Below, in pieces: positions 57,523 through 64,000 of a stretch of DNA of 64,000 nt (positions are counted from its first letter, which is position 1; each line of letters opens with the position of its first letter). Source of the DNA: Acinetobacter sp. XS-4 (lineage in GTDB: Bacteria > Pseudomonadota > Gammaproteobacteria > Pseudomonadales > Moraxellaceae); contig NZ_CP094657.1 in assembly GCF_023920705.1 (NCBI RefSeq), positions 2,976,001 through 3,040,000 on the forward strand, given 5' to 3'. The notes under the pieces were generated by a model that worked only from the letters and a program-made list of their open reading frames with translations, was not told where the DNA came from and made no database searches. A program made the position numbers and the translations under genes.

Positions 57523-57598
57523 GTCCCTATCGTCTAGAGGCCTAGGACATCGCCCTTTCACGGCGGTAACCGGGGTTCGAATCCCCGTAGGGACGCCA
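57523..57598 (+). tRNA. tRNA-Glu (anticodon TTC)
   Basis: A 76-nt cloverleaf with encoded CCA: GTCCCTA acceptor strand, D-arm TCGTCTAGAGGCCTAGGA, anticodon loop CTTTCAC (anticodon TTC), T-arm CCGGGGTTCGAATCCCCG, and TAGGGAC-GCCA end. It is 18 bp after rnt. Confidence 0.97.
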
Positions 57599-57682
57599 TA
57601 TTCTTTCTATAAAGAATCATTTCTTTAAATTATTTATCTCACTTCAAATTTCATCCATGAGATAATTTTTTTATTTTCAAAA

Positions 57683-58270
57683 TCAAGACTTCAACTTTAC
57701 TTCATCAATATGTTGAGTGGGTTGTACACTTGGATCATCTTTCTCAATAATTATTGCATCAGCAACTAACTTTGTTTTTGTTAAATCTGGTTCTATTGAA
57801 ACTTGAGCTAATGAAATTTTTGAAATATTAAAATCAGCATGTATTTGTGCAAGCTCTGGTGTTCTTTTATAACGTACAACTCTAAAACCAGCTTCCTGAA
57901 TCAAAGCATCTCGCTCTGCATCAAACTTTTCTTTCCCCTTATGGCTAGAATCATCTAACTCAACAATAGCAATTATATTAAATGCTTTATCCAACACAAT
58001 AAAATCAGCAACTTTGCGATTAAACAAATTACGTGTCGCATATCCTTGTGCTGTCATAAAAGCACTAAAAGCAACTTGTGCCAAAATAATATGTTCAGGC
58101 AAACCTTCTCTTAGCTTTATAAAAGTCGGTTGTTCATTCATAGTAATGATACGCTTTCCCTTAATTGGGTTACGTTTTGCATTTCGATTTTTACTTTCCC
58201 CTTTCTTTAAAACACTTAAAATTGCCAATATAATTATGGTCAACAAAACCATGCCGACAAGCATAGACAT
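57683..58270 (-). CDS. DUF2726 membrane-anchored protein
   Basis: 195 aa. One N-terminal membrane span (about residues 2-20), a short basic linker, then a DUF2726 domain (about 60-165): VADFIVLDKAFNIIAIVELD, DSSHKGKEKFDAERDALIQE and FRVVRYKRTPELAQI. DUF2726 has a restriction-endonuclease-like (PD-(D/E)XK) core and the D...E-x-D pattern here is consistent, but activity is not known. Single gene after tRNA-Glu, facing it. Role unknown. Confidence 0.75.
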   Translation of the reverse strand: MSMLVGMVLLTIIILAILSVLKKGESKNRNAKRNPIKGKRIITMNEQPTFIKLREGLPEHIILAQVAFSAFMTAQGYATRNLFNRKVADFIVLDKAFNIIAIVELDDSSHKGKEKFDAERDALIQEAGFRVVRYKRTPELAQIHADFNISKISLAQVSIEPDLTKTKLVADAIIIEKDDPSVQPTQHIDEVKLKS

Positions 58271-58551
58271 TAAACTTCCCCTTGATAAAAATAAAAAACA
58301 AACTGATCTTTAAAAAATACAATTTTAAAACGGCTAACTATAAATTATTTGTTTGATTATAAAAGCTATTGTTTTATGTATTTGATGCTCTATTTTAGAC
58401 TGTAATTTATAATTGTTTAAGTCCATCTATTTATATATTTCTTAATTTTTATTACTCATATTGCAAATACTTTTATTTTATATAGTTACCTTAAATAAAC
58501 CACACACCATTCAACTGTTTATGAATTACTCTTTTAGCTGGAAAAATAAAT
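58271..58551. other. AT-rich spacer
   Basis: No gene seen. It should hold the promoter of the DUF2726 gene. It ends at the terminator of the OYE gene. Confidence 0.4.
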
Positions 58552-58578
58552 ACGCCATTTCATTTGCTGAAATGGCGT
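58552..58578 (-). terminator. Terminator of OYE gene
   Basis: ACGCCATTTCA / TGAAATGGCGT, 11 bp perfect, loop TTTGC; on the minus strand an AT-rich ATTTATTTTT follows. It is 9 bp past the gene's stop. Confidence 0.8.
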
Positions 58579-58586
58579 GTCATCTT

Positions 58587-59831
58587 TTAAGCTGACTTAC
58601 GTGAATTCACTTGTCCTTGAATCACTGCTTTAATATTGCCTTTGGCATAATTTAAAAACACAACAAGTGGTGAAAGTTTTGGATTTGGCTTTTTACCCTT
58701 GCCAATGGTTTTAAATTGAGCTGCATACCAAATGATTTCCATAATTGCCATTTTATCGACAAAAGGTAAGCCCGTTTTAATCGGCTTTACGGCATAACGC
58801 ACATCTTCCCCTGCAATTAGACGTTCTGTTAAATCAGTTTCCACAGCAAATGGACGAGCAATACCAATAAAGTCACATGCGCCACTTTCAAGTGCAGCAT
58901 TCATGCCCTCTACGGTACGGAACCCACCTGTCACCATGAGTTTACACTTAACATGCTGACGGATTTTCTCAGCAAAATCTAAAAAGTATGCTTCACGCGC
59001 AATCGTGCTTGCTTTACGTTTATCCGCCTTAGCTCCAGCCATTGCTGGTGCCTCGTAAGTGCCACCTGAAATTTCAATTAAATCAATACCAGCCTCATCT
59101 ACTGCTTTAAAAACTGAAATCACATCTTCTTCGCTAATACCACCACGCTGAAAGTCGGCCGAGTTAAGCTTCACTGAAATGATAAAATTATCTGAAGTCG
59201 CTTCACGTACCGCTTTATAAACCTCTAATAAAAAACGGCTACGATTTTCAACTGAACCGCCCCATTGATCTGTACGCTTATTGGTTAATGGCGATAAAAA
59301 CTGACTAATTAAATAACCATGTGCACCGTGCAATTGCACCCCTTCAAAACCTGCTTTTTCACAGATATGAGCTGCTGTCGCAAAACGTTTAATAATATCT
59401 AGAATTTCATCATGAGTAAGTTCACGTGGTGTTCCAAACATGGTTGCTAAAGCTGGGCTAAAAGGTACCGCCGATGGTGCAACGGTTTCTTTATTTAAAC
59501 CTTTTGGACACTGGCGACCTGGGTGTGACAATTGAATCAATTGCACCATGCGGTATTTTTTACCTAAGGCCGCCCATTCTTTTAAGCGCTCTAAGTCACG
59601 TTCAGTTTCAATAACCACAACACCCGGTTCATTTTTGGCTCCGGCATTTACCATGACATTGCCCGTAATGGCACAGCCAAGTTCACCTTTTGCCCAAGCA
59701 CCATATAAGCCCAAATGTAAATCATTTGGTTGGCCTTCATAATTTGCAAGCGCCTCACTCATCGCACCTTTAATAATTCGATTTTTAAAGGTGGTATTAC
59801 GAATTGTGATGGGTTGAGCAATCTGGTTCAT
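58587..59831 (-). CDS. NADH:flavin oxidoreductase (old yellow enzyme family)
   Basis: 414 aa single-domain FMN enzyme. TIM-barrel marks: PITIRNTTFKNRIIKGAMSE, TGNVMVNAG, QLSHPGRQCPKGL, GFEGVQLHGAHGYLISQFLSP (the H-x-x-H active site), KRTDQWGGSVENRSRFLLEV, VKLNSADF and DFIGIARPFA. It lacks the Fe-S and NADPH domains of FadH. It probably reduces an alpha,beta-unsaturated carbonyl compound; the substrate cannot be read. Single gene with its own terminator. Confidence 0.9.
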   Translation of the reverse strand: MNQIAQPITIRNTTFKNRIIKGAMSEALANYEGQPNDLHLGLYGAWAKGELGCAITGNVMVNAGAKNEPGVVVIETERDLERLKEWAALGKKYRMVQLIQLSHPGRQCPKGLNKETVAPSAVPFSPALATMFGTPRELTHDEILDIIKRFATAAHICEKAGFEGVQLHGAHGYLISQFLSPLTNKRTDQWGGSVENRSRFLLEVYKAVREATSDNFIISVKLNSADFQRGGISEEDVISVFKAVDEAGIDLIEISGGTYEAPAMAGAKADKRKASTIAREAYFLDFAEKIRQHVKCKLMVTGGFRTVEGMNAALESGACDFIGIARPFAVETDLTERLIAGEDVRYAVKPIKTGLPFVDKMAIMEIIWYAAQFKTIGKGKKPNPKLSPLVVFLNYAKGNIKAVIQGQVNSRKSA

Positions 59832-60019
59832 GGTTAACCTCTTTTTTTGATTTTTAGAGCAATTACTCTAATTTAAATGAGTTATAGAGCGTGTCAAGAC
59901 ATAATCGATAACTGACAATAGCACATGTCAATTTTAAAGAATATAAAAATATGCAACTTTTTGCATAAGTTAAAAATTAAAAATATTTCATTAAAAAACA
60001 AATAATTAAGATTTAATTT

Positions 60020-61612
60020 TCAAAGAGATGCTTTAATTAATTGTCTCGTATATTCAGTTTGTGGTTTAGAAAATAAGAGTTCTGCTTCCTGATACTCAAC
60101 GACTTTGGCATGACGTAATACCATCACTTTATGGCACAGTGATTTCACTATATTTAAATCATGACTAATAAAAATATAACTTAACTGCTCTTTTTGCTGT
60201 AATTGTCGCAACAACTTAATTATGGCTTTTTGCGTGGTCCGATCTAAAGCCGACGTAGGTTCATCCAAAATTAAGAGTTTAGGCTGGACCACCAAAGCTC
60301 TGGCTAAGGCCACACGTTGACGTTGACCGCCTGAAAGCTCATGAGGATAACGATGTTGAAAATCTTCAGCCAATTCAACTTTTACCAAAGCAGATTCAAC
60401 TTGCTGCTTTATCTCTTTTTCATTCACAGCTTTTAACTTTAAACCTTCAGCAATAATCTGCCCTACTGTCATACGCGGGTTTAAACTGCCAAATGGATCT
60501 TGGAATACAAGTTGAAAATCTGATCTCATCAAACGCAAGGCTTTTGGCTGTAACTGATTTAAATCTTGACCTAAAAAAACAATCTGCCCTTTACTCTTAA
60601 TAAGCTGAACCAAAGCGAGGGCTAAAGATGACTTACCCGCACCACTTTCGCCAACTACCCCAAGTGATTCACCTTGAGCAAGATCAAAACTCAAATCTTC
60701 TATTGCAGTGAAATACCCTTGAATGCGATTTAAAATTCCTTTTCTTATAGGAAATTGCACGCTGAGCTGTCGAACTGATAAAACATTCTGCTGAGCAGGT
60801 CTAGACTCTACACTTCCAAAATCATGATCTAATAATTTTGCTGTATAAGCTGTTTTAGGGTTTGCAAAGATTTGGTTCAGTTCACCTTGCTCTACTACAC
60901 GCCCACTTTGCAATACAATCAGCTTCTCTGCATAGCGATGTACTAAATTTAGATCATGGCTAATTAAAATAAGTGCCATTCCATATTTTGCTTGCAAAGA
61001 TTTTAATAGCTCTAAAATTTGTATCTGTAAGACCACATCCAACGCTGTAGTAGGTTCATCAGCAATCAAAACTTTAGGCTGAAGCGCCAATGTCATCGCA
61101 ATCATGACACGTTGTTTTTGTCCACCAGAGAGCTCATGCGGATAGCGTTTTAAAATTTGTTCTGGTTCAACAATTCCCACATCTTTTAGCAGTTCAACTA
61201 TTTGCTGTTGAACTGCTTGTTTTGAAAAACCTGATAAAAGAAGGTTTTCCCCTACAATTTTTTCAACCCGATGTATTGGATTTAAGGCAGTAGCTGGTTC
61301 TTGAAAAATCATAGCGATTTGTCGACCACGTAAATTTGCTTGAGCTCTCTCATCTAACTCAAGCATGTTTTGTGAGCCAATCCAGACCTGACCTGTTACT
61401 TCTAATTTTTCTTGTAGCAACCCCATTATTGCTAAGCAGCTCATCGATTTACCTGAACCACTCTCGCCCACAATAGCCAGTGTCGCCCCTTCACTTAAGT
61501 AAAAATTCAGATCTTTCAATAAAACCTTTTGGTCTTTGGTCTGCACCGAAAGATGCTCTACCTTTAACAACGTTGAGGCGATATTTAAATTATTTTCTTG
61601 GGTCAAACGCAT
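60020..61612 (-). CDS. yejF: Peptide ABC transporter, duplicated ATPase (YejF-like)
   Basis: About 530 aa from MRLTQENNLNIA, with GGAGG 9 nt upstream; six more codons are open. Two ABC domains in tandem. First: Walker A VGESGSGKSMSC, signature LSGGQKQRV, Walker B VLIADEPTTALD. Second: Walker A VGESGAGKSSLA, signature LSGGQRQRV, Walker B LLILDEPTSALD. Both sets are intact, as in YejF/DppDF fusions. It powers import of oligopeptides through YejB/YejE; in enterobacteria the Yej system also takes up microcin C. Last gene of a four-gene minus-strand operon, overlapping yejE by 23 bp. Confidence 0.9.
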   Translation of the reverse strand: MRLTQENNLNIASTLLKVEHLSVQTKDQKVLLKDLNFYLSEGATLAIVGESGSGKSMSCLAIMGLLQEKLEVTGQVWIGSQNMLELDERAQANLRGRQIAMIFQEPATALNPIHRVEKIVGENLLLSGFSKQAVQQQIVELLKDVGIVEPEQILKRYPHELSGGQKQRVMIAMTLALQPKVLIADEPTTALDVVLQIQILELLKSLQAKYGMALILISHDLNLVHRYAEKLIVLQSGRVVEQGELNQIFANPKTAYTAKLLDHDFGSVESRPAQQNVLSVRQLSVQFPIRKGILNRIQGYFTAIEDLSFDLAQGESLGVVGESGAGKSSLALALVQLIKSKGQIVFLGQDLNQLQPKALRLMRSDFQLVFQDPFGSLNPRMTVGQIIAEGLKLKAVNEKEIKQQVESALVKVELAEDFQHRYPHELSGGQRQRVALARALVVQPKLLILDEPTSALDRTTQKAIIKLLRQLQQKEQLSYIFISHDLNIVKSLCHKVMVLRHAKVVEYQEAELLFSKPQTEYTRQLIKASL

Positions 61613-62600
61613 CACGGGCCGCCTCCCCAATATAAATTAAAAGTGAAAGAACAATAGCCAGACTAAAAAATCCTGAAATTGCTAGCCATGGCGCATCTAA
61701 ATTATTTTTACCTTGCAGCAATAATTCACCTAATGAGGCTGCATCGGGCGGCAGTCCATACCCTAAAAAATCAAGAGCGGTTAAAGCGCTAATATTAGTC
61801 GTTAAAATAAAAGGTAACTGAGACAAACTCGAACTAATCGCATTGGGCAAAATATGCCTAAAAATAATAGCGCGATCAGTCACTCCCAAAACTTGGGCTG
61901 CACGAACATAATCCAGCTGGCGAGCTTTTAAAAATTCTGCTCTAACAATTCCCACCAAAACGGTCCAGCCAAAAAACAACATAATGAAAAAGAGCCAATA
62001 TACATTTGGAACAAACATACTGACTAAAATCATGACCATAAAAAGCATGGGTAAGCCATTCCAGACCTCAACCAAACGTTGTCCTAATAAATCTATCCAA
62101 CCGCCATAATAACCTTGAATAGCGCCTACGGTAATTCCAAATAAAGCGGAACAAAAGGTTAAGGCTAAGCCGAAAAGTAACGATACTCTTAAGCCATAAA
62201 GAATGCGGGCAAAGACATCCCTTCCCTGATCATCTGTTCCCAACCAATTTTGCTTAGAGGGTGGTGACGGCACAGGAACGGCCAAGTCTAAATTGGGAGT
62301 TTGATATGAAAATTGAACGAGGGGCCAAACTGCCCATCCTTTATGATTAATGAGTTCTTGTACAACAGGATCTTTATAATCAGCTTCTGTTTCAAATACT
62401 CCGCCAAACGCCGTTTCTGGATAAGTTTTTAACACGGGTAAATAGTAAGAATCTTCATACTTCACTAACAGCGGTTTATCGTTAGCAATCAACTCCGCCG
62501 CTAAGGACAAAACCAAAATCAGACTAAATAGAATAAAGCTGGCCCACCCCAATTTATGCTGTCTGAAACGCTGTAATCGTGTGCGCACAATCAGAGACAT
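61590..62600 (-). CDS. yejE: Peptide ABC transporter permease (YejE-like)
   Basis: 336 aa inner-membrane permease: one N-terminal span, a periplasmic loop with the YejE-type VKYEDSYYLPVLKTYPETAFGG segment, then five spans with the EAA loop (VRAAQVLGVTDRAIIFRHILPNA). The LGTDDQGRDVFARILYG segment before the first core helix is typical of OppC/YejE. It pairs with YejB. Its ATG overlaps the yejB stop (TAATG). Confidence 0.9.
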   Translation of the reverse strand: MSLIVRTRLQRFRQHKLGWASFILFSLILVLSLAAELIANDKPLLVKYEDSYYLPVLKTYPETAFGGVFETEADYKDPVVQELINHKGWAVWPLVQFSYQTPNLDLAVPVPSPPSKQNWLGTDDQGRDVFARILYGLRVSLLFGLALTFCSALFGITVGAIQGYYGGWIDLLGQRLVEVWNGLPMLFMVMILVSMFVPNVYWLFFIMLFFGWTVLVGIVRAEFLKARQLDYVRAAQVLGVTDRAIIFRHILPNAISSSLSQLPFILTTNISALTALDFLGYGLPPDAASLGELLLQGKNNLDAPWLAISGFFSLAIVLSLLIYIGEAARDAFDPRK

Positions 62601-63652
62601 TATTTGCCTCCTTGTGCGTCAAAGTGAATTCGTGGATCAATCCATTGATACAGCACATCACATATGAGACGTAAAATTAGGCTAAATAAAGTAAAGAAAA
62701 ATAAAACCCCAAAAATAACAGGATAGTCGCGCTGGACAATTGCTTCAAAGCCCAGCAAACCGACCCCATCTAAATGAAAAATAATTTCTACAAACAGGTT
62801 ACCCACAAAGAAAATACCCGCTAACACTTCTGGCAAGCCTGCGAGCACGACTAAAATAGCATTACGAAAAACATGCCTATATAAGACTTCTTGACTGTTC
62901 AAACCTTTTGCATAAGCAGCTAAAACATAGGGTTTATTGAGTTCTTCTAAAAATGAGTATTTAGTTAAATAGGTTAAACTGGCAAAACCGCCTAATACCA
63001 TCGTAATTAGTGGCAAAGTCATATGCCATAAATAATCGGTAACTTTGCCCCAAAGACTAAGTTGATGAAAGTTATCTGATACTAAATTTTGTAATGGAAA
63101 CCATTGAAAATAAGAGCCGCCTGCAAAAAAAACAACTAACAAAATGGCAAATACAAAACTCGGTACAGCATATCCCACCACAAGAACTAAAGAGGTGGAC
63201 CGATCAAACCATGAGCCCTGCTGTCTTGCCTTTTTAATTCCCAGCGGAATAGAAATTAAATAAATCAGAAAAGTGCTCACCAGTCCAAGCGAAATCGAAA
63301 CAGGTATTTTTTCCCACAACAATTGCACGACAGGCTTATCTTTAAAGAAACTTTGTCCAAAATCTAAAGCTAAATAACCTTTTAACATTAGAAAAAAACG
63401 TTCAGGAGCAGAACGATCAAAGCCGTACTGTGCCTTAATTTGCTCGACCATTTCAGGGCTTAAACCTTGAGCACCTTGATAATAAGTTTCTGCACTTAAT
63501 GCACGTCCAATTCCCAAATCGCTTTGTGCCTGATGCATTGCTTGCTCAACTGGCCCACCTGGTGCAATTTGCACAACCACAAAGTTAATCAATAAAATGA
63601 CAAACAATGTGGGAATCATTAAAAGAAGTCGCTTGAGAATATATGAACCCAT
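62600..63652 (-). CDS. yejB: Peptide ABC transporter permease (YejB-like)
   Basis: 350 aa permease of the OppB type. Start MGSYILKRLLLMIPTLFVIL is the usual first span; QIAPGGPVEQAM follows, and a longer periplasmic loop (about 40-110) with the ERFFLMLKGYLALDFGQS segment characteristic of YejB. The EAA loop is LAAYAKGLNSQEVLYRHVFRNA. It should make the channel with YejE. 31 bp lie between the upstream binding-protein gene and this start. Confidence 0.9.
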   Translation of the reverse strand: MGSYILKRLLLMIPTLFVILLINFVVVQIAPGGPVEQAMHQAQSDLGIGRALSAETYYQGAQGLSPEMVEQIKAQYGFDRSAPERFFLMLKGYLALDFGQSFFKDKPVVQLLWEKIPVSISLGLVSTFLIYLISIPLGIKKARQQGSWFDRSTSLVLVVGYAVPSFVFAILLVVFFAGGSYFQWFPLQNLVSDNFHQLSLWGKVTDYLWHMTLPLITMVLGGFASLTYLTKYSFLEELNKPYVLAAYAKGLNSQEVLYRHVFRNAILVVLAGLPEVLAGIFFVGNLFVEIIFHLDGVGLLGFEAIVQRDYPVIFGVLFFFTLFSLILRLICDVLYQWIDPRIHFDAQGGK

Positions 63653-63683
63653 ATAACAGGATTTCCTTTATGGCAGGTGCTTT

Positions 63684-64000
63684 TTATTGTTGATGTAAAT
63701 ATTTGGCAACTGTTTTGGCTTTGTTTGCATCACTCCACCAATATTCTATTCCGGAAGAGAGTGCTGGTTTAACTTTAGGTTGTTGATACATATTCCAATA
63801 AGCATACCAGTTTTCACCTTTACCATAGGTCGGAATTTGATAATAACCAGCTCTAAGCAATCGATCGAGAATGCGAGTATAAATAATCTGTTGTTCACGA
63901 CTTTTACTCGCAACAAGTTTTGAAATCACTTGATCAATTATTGGGTTGCGAATACCCGCATAATTGTAATTTCCATCCTGCGCTGCGGCGATACTTCCCC
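63684..64000 (-). CDS. yejA: Peptide ABC transporter substrate-binding protein, C-terminal part (YejA-like), cut by window edge
   Basis: Only the last about 105 residues are in the window; the frame stays open to position 64000 (NYAGIRNPIIDQV before the first in-frame GTG). The visible part, with RILDRLLRAGYYQIPTYGKG, YWNMYQQPKVKP and the final GIEYWWSDANKAKTVAKYL, fits the C-terminal lobe of SBP family 5 proteins of the YejA type. It would be the periplasmic oligopeptide binder of this operon. First gene of the group by direction. Confidence 0.85.
   Translation of the reverse strand, partial: GSIAAAQDGNYNYAGIRNPIIDQVISKLVASKSREQQIIYTRILDRLLRAGYYQIPTYGKGENWYAYWNMYQQPKVKPALSSGIEYWWSDANKAKTVAKYLHQQ

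Overview
The window is Acinetobacter chromosome (baumannii-calcoaceticus type). This is inferred from the core block at the right end: tRNA-Ser, fadH, argG, a GGDEF protein, pyrC, rnt, tRNA-Glu, an OYE-family reductase and yejFEB(A), with typical Acinetobacter coding sequence. Everything left of the tRNA-Ser is accessory DNA, much more AT-rich than the core.

Layout. Positions 1-3669 hold a very AT-rich glycosyltransferase gene and a CapA-like gene. They lie outside the main island and are followed by a decayed copy of the island's own right end, so they look like the tail of an older island in tandem. The main island runs from an att core (4164-4177), with an adjacent tyrosine integrase, to the 3' end of tRNA-Ser(UGA) (50340-50353). 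It is flanked by matching copies of the terminator, the att core and a 23-bp TATGTGGG-type repeat. Its cargo, left to right, is: (a) a four-gene Lamassu / ABC-three-component type operon (MBL hydrolase, trypsin-like protease, small middle protein, SMC-like ATPase; 6140-12142); (b) a helicase-IV-like helicase with an inserted nuclease-like domain and a C-terminal zinc finger, and a papain-like small protein; (c) two paralogous PH-domain membrane proteins; (d) a RiPP-like cluster of three radical-SAM proteins, one resembling the PoyD epimerase family, around a 300-aa double-glycine-leader protein with a C-terminal Hint-like domain, diverging from a CvaA/CvaB/TolC-type exporter and a secreted serine hydrolase (17557-28944); (e) island-backbone genes (DUF932, zinc-ribbon, J-domain and small membrane or secreted proteins), a strongly folded non-coding stretch and a broken Gp2-like gene; (f) a two-gene operon of a NERD/kinase-like/COG1112-helicase giant and a winged-helix partner (36510-42748); (g) a replication/regulation module (AlpA-like, Gp2/HUH-like protein, a large conserved island protein, an HTH protein) ending at the tRNA.

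Together these suggest an integrative, possibly satellite-like element that carries at least two likely anti-phage systems and one peptide-toxin-like biosynthesis system. The most unusual item is the RiPP-like cluster. Its candidate core peptide sits between a Gly-Gly leader and a Hint-like domain. It alternates polar and beta-branched/hydrophobic residues and then runs into a long hydrophobic stretch, which resembles in reverse order the polytheonamide-type D/L beta-helical pore peptides. All functions are assigned from sequence reading alone; no database search was run.
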